Assembly (NCBI RefSeq): GCF_034314105.1
Contig: NZ_JAVIWJ010000001.1
Coordinates: 3,952,001-4,016,000, forward strand
Direction: 5' to 3'
Source of the DNA: Pseudomonas sp. AB6
Lineage (GTDB): Bacteria; Pseudomonadota; Gammaproteobacteria; Pseudomonadales; Pseudomonadaceae
Length of the DNA: 64,000 bases
The notes beneath the pieces are model-generated. The model saw only the letters and a program-made list of their open reading frames with translations, was not told the origin of the DNA and did not search any database. Both the position numbers and the translations under genes were made by a program. Shown piece after piece: positions 36,728 to 46,088 of this stretch; position 1 is the stretch's first letter, and every line of letters starts with the position of its first letter.

Positions 36728-39145
36728 TTAAAAATCCAGGTTAGACACAGCCAACGCATTGCTTTCAATGAAGTCACGGCGAGGTTCCACCGCGTCACCC
36801 ATCAAGGTGTTGAAGATCTGGTCAGCACCAACAGCATCTTCAATCGTTACCTTAAGCATGCGACGTACAGCCGGGTCCATGGTGGTTTCCCACAGCTGGT
36901 CCGGGTTCATTTCGCCAAGACCTTTGTAGCGCTGGATAGTGTGACGCTTGGTGCTTTCCGCCATCAACCAAGCAAGAGCTTCCTTGAACTCAGTCACCAG
37001 CTTCTTGCGTTCACCGCGTTGCACGTAAGCGCCTTCTTCCAGCAAAGTGCTGATTTTTTCACCGAGGGTCGTTACGGTTTTGTAGTCGTTGCTGCCAAAG
37101 AAGTCCCGGTTGAACGTAACGTAGTTGGACAAGCCATGTGAGATCAGTTCGACCTCTGGCAGCCAAACATTACGTTCGCGGTCTTCACGCAAGCTCGCTT
37201 TGTAGACCAGACCGGACTTCTCGCCAACGCGCAGGCGCGCATCAAACAAAGCCAGCCAAGCCTGCATGCCATCGTGATCCGACAGTTGTTCAAGTGAAAT
37301 CGACGGCAGGTAAATGAAATGCTCGGTCAGTTCCTGAGGGTACAAGCGCGACAGGCGCTTGAGTGTCTTCATGACCATGCGGAACTCGTGAACCAGACGC
37401 TCCAGCGCCTCACCCGAAATACCCGGTGCCGACTCGTTAAGGTGCAAGCTGGCATCTTCAAGGGCCGACTGGGTCATGTATTCTTCCATGGCTTCGTCGT
37501 CTTTGATGTACTGCTCTTGCTTACCCTTTTTCACTTTGTACAACGGTGGCTGAGCGATGTAGATGTAGCCACGCTCAATCAACTCAGGCAGTTGCCGGAA
37601 AAAGAAGGTCAACAACAGTGTTCGGATGTGCGAACCGTCAACGTCAGCATCGGTCATGATGATGATGTTGTGATAGCGCAGTTTTGCGATGTTGTATTCG
37701 TCACGACCAATACCGCAGCCCAGCGCCGTGATCAACGTGCCCACTTCTTGGGACGAGATCATTTTGTCGAAGCGCGCTTTTTCGACGTTAAGGATTTTAC
37801 CTTTAAGCGGCAAAATGGCCTGGGTTTTACGGTTACGCCCCTGCTTGGCGGACCCGCCAGCAGAGTCACCTTCCACTAAATACAGTTCGGAAAGGGCAGG
37901 GTCTTTTTCCTGGCAGTCCGCAAGTTTGCCGGGCAGACCGGCAATGTCCAACGCACCTTTACGACGTGTCATCTCGCGAGCTTTACGTGCGGCTTCACGG
38001 GCTCGAGCAGCGTCGATCATCTTGCCAACAACAGCTCTGGCTTCAGTCGGATTTTCCAGCAGGAAGTCAGAGAAGTGTTTACCCATCTCTTGTTCTACCG
38101 CGGTCTTAACTTCCGATGAGACCAGCTTGTCTTTTGTCTGCGAGCTGAATTTAGGATCTGGCACTTTGACCGAAATGATTGCCGTCAGGCCTTCACGTGC
38201 ATCATCGCCGGTAGTGGCAACTTTATGCTTTTTAGCCAGACCTTCTTGCTCGATGTAAGTGTTCAGGTTTCGCGTCAATGCAGAGCGAAAACCGACCAGG
38301 TGGGTACCACCATCGCGCTGAGGAATGTTGTTGGTGAAACACAACAAGTTCTCGTTAAAGCTGTCATTCCATTGCAACGCGATTTCAACGCCAATACCGT
38401 CTTCGCGCTGAATGTTGAAGTGAAACACCTGGTTAACCGGCGTCTTGTTGGTATTCAGATATTCGACGAATGCGCGTAAACCGCCTTCGTATTTGAACAG
38501 CTCTTCTTTACCACTGCGCTCGTCCCTTAAAACAATCCCTACACCAGAGTTTAGGAACGACAGTTCACGAATACGCTTAGCTAGAATGTCCCAGCTGAAA
38601 TGAATATTTTTGAACGTAAGGTCCGACGGTTTGAAATGGATTTCAGTACCGGTGGAATCGCTCTCGCCAACGATGCGCATGGGTTCCTGTGGAACACCGT
38701 GGACATAGGTCTGTTCCCAAACTTTGCCACTACGGCGCACAGTCAACAGCAACAATTCAGACAAAGCGTTTACAACTGAAACGCCGACTCCGTGCAAGCC
38801 GCCAGAAACCTTGTAAGAGTTGTCATCGAACTTACCACCGGCATGCAGCACGGTCATGATGACCTCTGCTGCAGAAATGCCTTCTTCTTTGTGTACGTCT
38901 ACCGGAATTCCGCGACCGTTATCGCGCACGGTGATCGATTCATCCGTGTGGATAACAATACTTATTTCATCGCAATGACCAGCCAAAGCTTCGTCGATCG
39001 AATTATCGACCACCTCGAATACCATGTGGTGTAAACCGCTGCCATCGTCGGTGTCGCCGATATACATACCGGGACGCTTGCGTACGGCATCTAGCCCTTT
39101 CAGCACTTTAATGCTGGAGGAGTCGTACGTTTGATTTTCGCTCAT
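36728..39145 (-). CDS. gyrB: DNA gyrase subunit B
   Basis: ATPase subunit of gyrase, which introduces negative supercoils. 805 aa: GHKL ATPase (DNSIDEALAGH, DNGRGIPVD, GGLHGVGVSVVNAL), TOPRIM domain (EGDSAGGSAKQGR, DADVDGSHIRTLLL), and the GyrB C-terminal insertion seen in gamma-proteobacteria. The ATG at 39145 gives MSENQTYDSSSIKVLKGLDAV. It is the last gene of the dnaA-dnaN-recF-gyrB cluster, four bases after recF. A DnaA 9-mer lies within it at 38947. Confidence 0.98.
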   Translation of the reverse strand: MSENQTYDSSSIKVLKGLDAVRKRPGMYIGDTDDGSGLHHMVFEVVDNSIDEALAGHCDEISIVIHTDESITVRDNGRGIPVDVHKEEGISAAEVIMTVLHAGGKFDDNSYKVSGGLHGVGVSVVNALSELLLLTVRRSGKVWEQTYVHGVPQEPMRIVGESDSTGTEIHFKPSDLTFKNIHFSWDILAKRIRELSFLNSGVGIVLRDERSGKEELFKYEGGLRAFVEYLNTNKTPVNQVFHFNIQREDGIGVEIALQWNDSFNENLLCFTNNIPQRDGGTHLVGFRSALTRNLNTYIEQEGLAKKHKVATTGDDAREGLTAIISVKVPDPKFSSQTKDKLVSSEVKTAVEQEMGKHFSDFLLENPTEARAVVGKMIDAARAREAARKAREMTRRKGALDIAGLPGKLADCQEKDPALSELYLVEGDSAGGSAKQGRNRKTQAILPLKGKILNVEKARFDKMISSQEVGTLITALGCGIGRDEYNIAKLRYHNIIIMTDADVDGSHIRTLLLTFFFRQLPELIERGYIYIAQPPLYKVKKGKQEQYIKDDEAMEEYMTQSALEDASLHLNESAPGISGEALERLVHEFRMVMKTLKRLSRLYPQELTEHFIYLPSISLEQLSDHDGMQAWLALFDARLRVGEKSGLVYKASLREDRERNVWLPEVELISHGLSNYVTFNRDFFGSNDYKTVTTLGEKISTLLEEGAYVQRGERKKLVTEFKEALAWLMAESTKRHTIQRYKGLGEMNPDQLWETTMDPAVRRMLKVTIEDAVGADQIFNTLMGDAVEPRRDFIESNALAVSNLDF

Positions 39146-39149
39146 GCAT

Positions 39150-40253
39150 TCACTCCCGGTGGTCGTGGGTCTGGGTAATACGGCCATGTTCCACGTGGAA
39201 CAAAGCGACTGGCGTTTCCGTCTGCCAGCCTTCCCTCAATAATTCGTGATCTACACAGGTGATAAACACCTGGCAGCGTAAGTCTTCCAATAAACGGCAA
39301 AGCGCGCGGCGGTGATGCTCATCCAGTTCGGACGGCAAATCATCCACCAGATAAATACATTGGCCTCGCCGTGCTTGGCTGACCAAATGTCCTTGAGCAA
39401 TGCGCAATGCGCAGACCACTAACTTCTGCTGACCACGGGATAAAATATCCGAAGCATTATGAGCGCCCAGTCTCAAGCGCAAATCAGCTCGTTGCGGCCC
39501 GGCTTGTGTATGGCCCATCTGTTGATCGCGATGCAGGGACGAGGCAAGCACAGCACTCAGCTCTTTTTCCTTATCCCACCCGCGGTAATAACTTAAGGTC
39601 AAACCTTCGAGCTCAACCAATTCACTTAAGGTTTGCTCGAACACTGGTTTAAGGGCCTTGATATATGCCCGCCGATACTCGTCGATTTCATCACTGGCGA
39701 GGCACAGTTCTCTGTCCCAAGCGGCTTGTGAAGCGGCGTCGAGTGTACCATGCCGGAGCCATGAGTTCCGCTGCCTAAGGGCCTTCTGCAAGCGCTGCCA
39801 GGTCGACATAAAACGAGGTTCCACGTGGAACACTCCCCAGTCGAGGAACTGTCGACGTATTTTCGGAGCGCCTTCTAGAAGGCGAAAGCTATCAGGATTG
39901 ATTAACTGCAGGGGAAGCGCCTCGGCCAATTGCGCAGCGCTTTTTGCATTCTGGCCATCGATGCGGATTTGAAAATCACCTTGACGATCACGGGAAATAC
40001 CAAGACTGCTATGCCCACCTTCGGCCAATTCGACTTGGCCAAAAACTGTACACGCGGGCTGTTCGTATTGGATGACCGGCAGTAACCGTATGCTACGAAA
40101 GGAACGCGCAAGGCCGAGCAAATGGATGGCTTCCAGAACGCTGGTTTTACCACTGCCATTTGCGCCGTGAAGGATGTTGATACGAGGAGAGGGGGAGATT
40201 GTCACCGGGTGCAGATTGCGCACCCCAGTGACGGTAACGCGGCTAAGAGACAT
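39150..40253 (-). CDS. recF: Recombination protein RecF
   Basis: SMC-like ATPase that helps load RecA at gaps. 367 aa, with Walker A GANGSGKTSVLEAI near residue 30 and the signature LSRGQQKLVVCALRIAQ and Walker B (YLVDDLPSELD). It carries two perfect parS centromere sites inside its coding sequence, at 39187 and 39817. It lies between dnaN and gyrB. Confidence 0.97.
   Translation of the reverse strand: MSLSRVTVTGVRNLHPVTISPSPRINILHGANGSGKTSVLEAIHLLGLARSFRSIRLLPVIQYEQPACTVFGQVELAEGGHSSLGISRDRQGDFQIRIDGQNAKSAAQLAEALPLQLINPDSFRLLEGAPKIRRQFLDWGVFHVEPRFMSTWQRLQKALRQRNSWLRHGTLDAASQAAWDRELCLASDEIDEYRRAYIKALKPVFEQTLSELVELEGLTLSYYRGWDKEKELSAVLASSLHRDQQMGHTQAGPQRADLRLRLGAHNASDILSRGQQKLVVCALRIAQGHLVSQARRGQCIYLVDDLPSELDEHHRRALCRLLEDLRCQVFITCVDHELLREGWQTETPVALFHVEHGRITQTHDHRE
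39187..39202. other. parS site (ParB-binding), copy 1
   Basis: TGTTCCACGTGGAACA is a perfect 16-bp palindrome identical to the Pseudomonas parS core GTTCCACGTGGAAC with matching flanks. It is near the 3' end of recF. ParB from the parAB genes about 11 kb away would bind here and spread. Confidence 0.95.
39817..39832. other. parS site (ParB-binding), copy 2
   Basis: GGTTCCACGTGGAACA carries the perfect 14-bp core GTTCCACGTGGAAC with one flank different from copy 1. It lies within recF, 630 bases from copy 1. Confidence 0.93.
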
Positions 40254-40278
40254 TCAAACTCTGCTAAGCATGGACACG

Positions 40279-41382
40279 TTACAGGCGCATCGGCATAACA
40301 ACATAAGCAGAATCATCGTTGTCCGATTCCTGCACCAGTGCGCTGCTATTGGAATCGGACAGAATCAAACGCACCTGTTCGGTGGTCATCACGCCTAATA
40401 CGTCGAGCAGATAACTAACGTTGAAACCAATCTCCAGATTGCCGCCAGTGTAATCAACACCGATTTCTTCTTCGGCCTCTTCTTGCTCCGGGTTGTTAGC
40501 CTGGATCTTTAGAAGCCCACTGGCCAATTGCAGGCGGATACCGCGATACTTTTCGTTGGACAAAATGGCGGTACGGCTGAACGCCTCACGCAATGCCTGC
40601 CGATCACCCAACACCAACTTGTCACCACCTTTTGGCAGAACACGTTCGTAATCCGGAAATTTGCCATCAACCAATTTAGAGGTAAAAGTAAACTCACCGG
40701 TGGTTGCGCGGATGTGATGCTGACCTAAAACAATGCTGACAATACCGTCCTGCTCAGTCAGTAAGCGTGCAAGTTCAAGGATACCTTTGCGGGGCACGAT
40801 GACTTGGTGCCGATCCGCCTGCTCTATCTCGGCGGTCATTGAGCACATTGCCAAGCGGTGGCCATCGGTGGCAACAGCACGCAATATGCCCGCGCTGACT
40901 TCCAGCAACATCCCATTGAGGTAGTAACGGACGTCTTGCTGTGCCATGGCGAAGCTAGTGCGTTCGATCAATCGGCGCAATTTGCTTTGCACCAAATTAA
41001 AGGTCAGCGAGCCAGGACCTTCTTCCACCGTTGGAAAATCATTGGCTGGCAGCGTGGACAAGGTAAAACGGCTACGACCTGCTTTAACAACAAGCTTGTG
41101 CTCGTCCAGTTTGATGTCAATCAACGCATCGTTGGGCAGGCTCTTACAAATGTCCATCAGCTTGCGAGCAGGGACAGTGATTTCCCCAGGCTCGGCTGGC
41201 TCTTCCAGTTGAACACGACCAACCAGCTCGACTTCCAGGTCTGTTCCTGTCAGCGAAAGCTGTTGCCCTTGGACAACTAAAAGCACGTTGGAAAGCACCG
41301 GCAAGGTCTGGCGGCGCTCTACGACGCCGGCGACCAGTTGCAGAGGTTTCAACAAGGCTTCGCGTTGAATGGTGAAATGCAT
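40279..41382 (-). CDS. dnaN: DNA polymerase III beta sliding clamp
   Basis: Processivity clamp for DNA polymerases. 367 aa with the three-domain beta-clamp pattern (MHFTIQREALLKPLQLVAGVVERR at the start, YLLDVLGVMTTEQVRL and VMPMRL at the end). The C-terminal YVVMPMRL motif is characteristic. It lies downstream of dnaA with a 38-base gap and upstream of recF. Confidence 0.98.
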   Translation of the reverse strand: MHFTIQREALLKPLQLVAGVVERRQTLPVLSNVLLVVQGQQLSLTGTDLEVELVGRVQLEEPAEPGEITVPARKLMDICKSLPNDALIDIKLDEHKLVVKAGRSRFTLSTLPANDFPTVEEGPGSLTFNLVQSKLRRLIERTSFAMAQQDVRYYLNGMLLEVSAGILRAVATDGHRLAMCSMTAEIEQADRHQVIVPRKGILELARLLTEQDGIVSIVLGQHHIRATTGEFTFTSKLVDGKFPDYERVLPKGGDKLVLGDRQALREAFSRTAILSNEKYRGIRLQLASGLLKIQANNPEQEEAEEEIGVDYTGGNLEIGFNVSYLLDVLGVMTTEQVRLILSDSNSSALVQESDNDDSAYVVMPMRL

Positions 41383-41420
41383 GGTCTAGTCCCTTGCCTT
41401 AATAAGCTGCGCTAATGTCA

Positions 41421-42929
41421 TCAGGTTGTGAGTGTCCGCAGCAGGTTCTTGTAGTCCTCGCGAATATCCGCGTCGGATTCCTTAAGCTCGTTGATCTTTC
41501 GGCATGCGTGCAGCACGGTCGTGTGGTCACGTCCGCCGAACACATCACCAATCTCAGGCAAGCTGTGGTTGGTTAACTCTTTGGACAGCGCCATCGCAAC
41601 CTGGCGCGGACGCGCTACAGACCGCGAACGGCGTTTGGACAGCAAATCAGAAATCTTGATCTTGTAGTACTCAGCCACGGTGCGCTGAATGTTATCCACA
41701 CTGACCAACTTATCTTGGAGTGCCAAAAGATCCTTCAATGATTCGCGAATCAACTCAATCGTAATATCGCGGCCCATGAAGTGCGAGTGTGCAATGACCC
41801 GCTTTAACGCACCTTCAAGTTCGCGAACGTTAGAACGTATCCGCTGAGCAATGAAGAACGCCGCGTCGTGAGGCAGATCAACTTTCGCCTGATCTGCCTT
41901 TTTCATCAAGATAGCAACACGGGTTTCCAGCTCAGGCGGCTCAACGGCGACCGTTAACCCCCAACCGAAACGCGACTTCAAACGCTCTTCCAGACCTTCA
42001 ATTTCTTTCGGATAGCGGTCACTGGTCAAGATGACCTGCTGACCACCTTCAAGCAACGCATTGAAAGTATGAAAGAATTCTTCCTGGGAGCGTTCTTTGC
42101 GAGCAAAAAACTGAATATCATCAATTAACAGCGCATCGACCGAACGGTAAAAACGTTTGAATTCGTTGATCGCGTTGAGCTGAAGCGCTTTTACCATGTC
42201 AGCAACGAAGCGCTCCGAGTGCAGGTAAACAACCTTGGCGTTTGGGTTCTTCTTTAAGAGGTGGTTTCCCACCGCGTGCATCAAATGCGTCTTACCCAAG
42301 CCCACCCCGCCGTAAAGAAATAGAGGGTTGTAGCCGTGCTTGGGGTTGTCCGCCACTTGCCAAGCCGCCGCCCGCGCCAGCTGGTTTGATTTACCTTCAA
42401 CGAAATTCTCAAAGGTAAAGGTGCGATTCAAGTAGCTGGTGTGCTTGAGCGCACCTTCTACCTGAACCGTGCGCTGCTCCGCACGAGCGGGCGCCTGTTG
42501 CGAGCTGGCCCCCGCCATAGGATCGAAACTGGCGCGAGAAGGCTCGTCGTGAACCGCAACCGTGTGGCTCGGTGGTGGCGAACTAACCTGTTGAATGGGT
42601 AAAGCCGCTACCTGGTTTACTGAAATTGCGTGCGAGGCAGCCGCAGCCAACGGCGCATTGGGTGCAGCCCGTGGAGCAGAACTGCGCTTGCTGCCAATTA
42701 ATAAGGACAGCGCGGGCGCAAGGCCTTGTCCGCGTTCGCCAAGAAGCTCAAGCAACCGACCGAGGTATTTTTCATTTACCCAATCAAGAACGAAACGGTT
42801 GGGTGCATACACACGCAACTCGTCGCCTTCGGCTTCGACCTGTAGCGGGCGGATCCAAGTGTTGAATTGCTGGGCCGGCAGCTCATCGCGCAATAGCTCC
42901 ACGCACTGCTGCCAAAGTTCCGCTGACAC
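41421..42929 (-). CDS. dnaA: Chromosomal replication initiator DnaA
   Basis: AAA+ initiator that binds DnaA boxes and melts oriC. 502 aa: domain I (residues about 1-80, LWQQCVELLRDELPAQQFNTW), a long low-complexity linker (about 85-170), Walker A (GGVGLGKTHLMHAVG), Walker B (LLIDDIQFF), and a C-terminal DNA-binding domain (GDVFGGRDHTTVLHACRKI). The start is GTG (42929), normal for Pseudomonas. It lies beside oriC; an in-gene DnaA box occurs at 41692. Confidence 0.98.
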   Translation of the reverse strand: MSAELWQQCVELLRDELPAQQFNTWIRPLQVEAEGDELRVYAPNRFVLDWVNEKYLGRLLELLGERGQGLAPALSLLIGSKRSSAPRAAPNAPLAAAASHAISVNQVAALPIQQVSSPPPSHTVAVHDEPSRASFDPMAGASSQQAPARAEQRTVQVEGALKHTSYLNRTFTFENFVEGKSNQLARAAAWQVADNPKHGYNPLFLYGGVGLGKTHLMHAVGNHLLKKNPNAKVVYLHSERFVADMVKALQLNAINEFKRFYRSVDALLIDDIQFFARKERSQEEFFHTFNALLEGGQQVILTSDRYPKEIEGLEERLKSRFGWGLTVAVEPPELETRVAILMKKADQAKVDLPHDAAFFIAQRIRSNVRELEGALKRVIAHSHFMGRDITIELIRESLKDLLALQDKLVSVDNIQRTVAEYYKIKISDLLSKRRSRSVARPRQVAMALSKELTNHSLPEIGDVFGGRDHTTVLHACRKINELKESDADIREDYKNLLRTLTT

Positions 42930-43440
42930 AGATATCCCCTAAGTCGAATGCCGGTGAGGCAAAAACAGCCGCTATTGTAACGATCAGTGGCTGACTTATC
43001 CACATGTAGGTTGCTCCCAGGATGCGAAGAATCAACGCTTTATGGACAAACTACAGCACCCATCACCTGTGCATAAGCATTGTGGATAAGCGGGCCTCAA
43101 CCCACTGCATAAGTCCAGCACAAACTCTGTGGATAACCTGCCTGTGGATAAAACGGCGTTCCATACACAGCTTATCCTACTGTACAGCACAGGTGGAGCA
43201 CGGTTTTTCAACTGAGTTGTCATCCTCTGTACAGCTCTATTTTGAAGGCATACAGGTACTTATCCACAGAAAAAGCGGTCCTTAGCTTCTATAAGCTTTA
43301 TAAAAGAGCTTTAAATACTCTCCTTCTTTATTTCTATATTTAAACACCTATCCATATTGGCCAGCCAAGCAAAAACGACCGACTGGAAAACCGAGGCTAA
43401 AAAACCGACTTGATAAGTAATTGAAGGAAACGCTGGTTGG
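42930..43440. other. oriC: Chromosome replication origin oriC (dnaA-rpmH)
   Basis: Intergenic region with five perfect DnaA boxes: TTATCCACA at 42996 and 43260 on the plus strand, and its complement TGTGGATAA at 43081, 43128 and 43143. Near-matches occur at 43068 (TGTGCATAA) and about 43172. An AT-rich stretch (about 43284-43352), the likely unwinding element, follows the last box. Position between dnaA and rpmH is where the Pseudomonas origin has been mapped. Its landmarks recur at constant offset in the second region at 47460. Confidence 0.92.
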
Positions 43441-43443
43441 AAA

Positions 43444-43472
43444 TTGACCTAGAGGCTTGCTTTCTCTAGAAT
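43444..43472 (+). promoter_or_regulatory. Sigma70 promoter for rpmH-rnpA
   Basis: -35 TTGACC (43444-43449), a 17-base spacer, and -10 TAGAAT (43467-43472), each matching consensus at 5 of 6 positions. It lies 60 bases before the rpmH ATG, and an ACGGG/CCCGT stem in the leader follows. Confidence 0.8.
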
Positions 43473-43532
43473 CCCCGGTCTCTTAAAACGGGGGCCATTC
43501 CGGCCCGTTGTGGACGAACCAGGTAACACGCC

Positions 43533-43667
43533 ATGAAACGTACTTTCCAACCCAGCACTATCAAGCGCGCCCGCACCCACGGTTTCCGTGCACGCATGGC
43601 CACCAAAAACGGCCGTGCAGTCTTGTCGCGTCGCCGCGCCAAAGGCCGTAAGCGTCTGGCAGTTTGA
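43533..43667 (+). CDS. rpmH: Ribosomal protein L34
   Basis: A 44-aa very basic 50S protein beginning [18 protein letters not shown] and ending [11 protein letters not shown], the universally conserved L34 sequence. It is small but certain. It is transcribed away from oriC, with rnpA 13 bases downstream. Confidence 0.97.
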
Positions 43668-43680
43668 TAAATAGGTACAG

Positions 43681-44085
43681 GTGGTGAGTCAGGACTTCAG
43701 TCGGGAAAAGCGTTTGCTGACACCCCGACATTTCAAGGCAGTCTTTGACTCCCCTACCGGTAAGGTTCCGGGGAAGAATCTCCTGCTCCTTGCGCGCAAC
43801 AACGACCTTGATCATCCCCGGTTGGGGCTGGTGATCGGTAAAAAGAGCGTCAAACTCTCCGTTGAGCGCAATCGCTTGAAACGCCTAATGCGCGAATCAT
43901 TTCGCCAGCACCAGGATGATCTGGTTGGTTGGGATATCGTCATAGTGGCGCGCAAAGGTTTGGGTGAAATAGAAAACCCCGAATTGATTCAGCATTTCGG
44001 CAAGCTATGGAAACGCCTGGCACGCAGCCGGCCGGTTCCTGATGTTAAAACCGAAACCATAAGGGTAGACAGTTCAGATGCGTAA
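43681..44085 (+). CDS. rnpA: Ribonuclease P protein component
   Basis: Protein cofactor of RNase P, which matures tRNA 5' ends. 134 aa with the basic RNR motif (VERNRLKRLMRESFR) and the N-terminal LLTPRHFKAVF. The GTG start at 43681 gives MVSQDFSREKR, as in homologues. It overlaps yidD by eight bases. Confidence 0.96.
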   Translation: MVSQDFSREKRLLTPRHFKAVFDSPTGKVPGKNLLLLARNNDLDHPRLGLVIGKKSVKLSVERNRLKRLMRESFRQHQDDLVGWDIVIVARKGLGEIENPELIQHFGKLWKRLARSRPVPDVKTETIRVDSSDA

Positions 44086-44323
44086 GCTGGCACTCGTTCC
44101 GATCCAGTTCTATCGCTATGCCATTAGCCCGCTGATGGCCAGCCACTGTCGTTTCTACCCCAGCTGTTCCTGCTACGCGTATGAAGCCATTGAAAGTCAT
44201 GGCCTTCTACGCGGTGGCTGGCTGACCTTCCGTCGGTTAGGTCGCTGTCATCCGTGGAATGCCGGTGGTTATGACCCGGTTCCACCTGTACCTACCTCCC
44301 GTTCCTCTTCGATGGCCGAGTAA
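44078..44323 (+). CDS. yidD: Membrane protein insertion efficiency factor YidD
   Basis: An 81-aa protein with the YidD signature: FYRYAISPLMASHCRFYPSC followed by C-rich SCYAYEAI and GWLTFRRLGRCHPWNAGG. It aids YidC-dependent insertion. It overlaps rnpA and is two bases from yidC. Confidence 0.96.
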   Translation: MRKLALVPIQFYRYAISPLMASHCRFYPSCSCYAYEAIESHGLLRGGWLTFRRLGRCHPWNAGGYDPVPPVPTSRSSSMAE

Positions 44324-44325
44324 TC

Positions 44326-46008
44326 ATGGATATTAAACGCACGATCCTGATCGCCGCCTTGGCAATCGTGACCTATGTCGGGGTTCTGAAATGGAACCAA
44401 GATTACGGTCAGGCTGCCCTGCCGACTCAGAATGTTGCTGCCAGCACTACCGCACCGGTCATTCCGGAAACGGCGCTGGGTTCAAATACTACTGCAAGTG
44501 CCGATGTTCCAAGCGCCAACGGTGAAATTGCTGCACCTATTGAAGCGCCAATTGCGGCCAGTAAAGACCTCATTCAAATAAAAACGGATGTGCTCAATCT
44601 GGAAATAGACCCGGTCGGTGGTGATATTGCTCAGTTGCGATTGCCCCTGTATCCACGTCGCCAAGACCACCCGGAGATTGCTTTCCAGCTGTTCGATAAT
44701 GGCGGCGAACGTACTTATCTTGCGCAAAGTGGCTTGACCGGCACAGATGGTCCTGACGCTCGAGCGGCAGGTCGCCCGGTTTACACCAGTACGCAGAAAA
44801 CCTATCAACTGGCTGATGGCCAAAATGATTTGGTTGTTGATCTGAAGTTTGCTGACAACGGTGTCAATTACATCAAGCGCTTTTCGTTTAAGCGTGGCTT
44901 GTATGACTTGAAAGTCACCTACCTGATTGATAACCAGAGCGGCAAGCCTTGGGCCGGTAATCTGTTTGCTCAGTTGAAACGTGATGCCAGTGCGGATCCA
45001 TCTTCAAGCACTGCAACCGGCACTGCGACTTATTTGGGCGCTGCGCTGGGTACTCCAGCCGAACCGTACAAAAAAGTATCGATGAAAGACATCGATAAGG
45101 CTTCACTGAAAGAAACTGTTCAAGGCGGATGGGTTGCCTGGTTGCAGCATTATTTCGTGACGGCCTGGATTCCAAACAAGTCCGACAGCAATGTCGTACA
45201 GACTCGTAAGGATGCTCAAGGCAATTACATCATTGGTTTCACTGGCCCAGCGATCTCTGTCGCTGCCGGTGCAACAGGTGAGACAACTGCCACGCTGTAT
45301 GCAGGACCTAAAAGCCAAGCGGTATTGAAAGAGTTATCCCCAGGTCTCGAGCTGACTGTCGATTACGGCATTCTCTGGTTCATCGCCCAACCGATTTTCT
45401 GGTTGCTGCAACATATCCACAGCCTGGTCGGTAACTGGGGTTTCTCGATTATCTTCTTGACCATGTTGATCAAGGGGCTGTTCTTTCCTCTCTCGGCTGC
45501 CAGCTACAAATCCATGGCCCGCATGCGAGCCGTAGCACCGAAACTGGCTGCTCTGAAAGAACAACATGGCGATGACCGGCAGAAAATGTCGCAGTCGATG
45601 ATGGAGCTGTACAAGAAAGAGAAGATAAACCCGCTAGGTGGTTGCTTGCCGATCGTTGTACAGATGCCGGTTTTCCTCTCGCTGTACTGGGTTCTCCTGG
45701 AAAGCGTGGAAATGCGTCAGGCTCCGTTCATTCTCTGGATCACTGACCTGTCGATCAAAGACCCGTTCTTCATCCTGCCGATCATCATGGGTGCAACCAT
45801 GTTCATCCAGCAGCGGTTGAACCCAACTCCGCCAGACCCAATGCAAGCCAAGGTCATGAAGCTGATGCCAATCATCTTCACATTCTTCTTCCTTTGGTTC
45901 CCTGCTGGTCTGGTTCTGTACTGGGTCGTCAACAACTGCCTGTCGATTTCGCAGCAGTGGTACATCACTCGCAAAATTGAAGCGGCTACCAAGAGCGCGG
46001 CTGCTTGA
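44326..46008 (+). CDS. yidC: Membrane protein insertase YidC
   Basis: Inner-membrane insertase of the Oxa1/YidC family. 560 aa: an N-terminal transmembrane helix (MDIKRTILIAALAIVTYVGV), a large periplasmic domain (about 60-340), and five C-terminal helices (LWFIAQPIFWLLQHIHSLVG onward). The C1 loop residues KMSQSMMELYKKEKINPLGGC and the conserved Arg (SMARMR) are present. A Rho-independent terminator follows. Confidence 0.97.
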   Translation: MDIKRTILIAALAIVTYVGVLKWNQDYGQAALPTQNVAASTTAPVIPETALGSNTTASADVPSANGEIAAPIEAPIAASKDLIQIKTDVLNLEIDPVGGDIAQLRLPLYPRRQDHPEIAFQLFDNGGERTYLAQSGLTGTDGPDARAAGRPVYTSTQKTYQLADGQNDLVVDLKFADNGVNYIKRFSFKRGLYDLKVTYLIDNQSGKPWAGNLFAQLKRDASADPSSSTATGTATYLGAALGTPAEPYKKVSMKDIDKASLKETVQGGWVAWLQHYFVTAWIPNKSDSNVVQTRKDAQGNYIIGFTGPAISVAAGATGETTATLYAGPKSQAVLKELSPGLELTVDYGILWFIAQPIFWLLQHIHSLVGNWGFSIIFLTMLIKGLFFPLSAASYKSMARMRAVAPKLAALKEQHGDDRQKMSQSMMELYKKEKINPLGGCLPIVVQMPVFLSLYWVLLESVEMRQAPFILWITDLSIKDPFFILPIIMGATMFIQQRLNPTPPDPMQAKVMKLMPIIFTFFFLWFPAGLVLYWVVNNCLSISQQWYITRKIEAATKSAAA

Positions 46009-46032
46009 TCTAACCTGTGTATAAGTAATTGT

Positions 46033-46058
46033 AAAACGCCCCCTCGTGGGGCGTTTTG
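46033..46058 (+). terminator. yidC terminator
   Basis: Stem AAAACGCCCC / GGGGCGTTTT with a short CTCGT loop, 25 bases after the yidC stop. It ends the rpmH-rnpA-yidD-yidC operon before mnmE. Confidence 0.9.
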
Positions 46059-46088
46059 CTATCCGCCATTTGTCTAGAGAGCCTGGTT

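Noticed and set aside
38683..38697. GGTTCCTGTGGAACA resembling parS inside gyrB
   Set aside because: It lacks the central CACGTG and is one base shorter than the 14-bp core; the two sites in recF are perfect.
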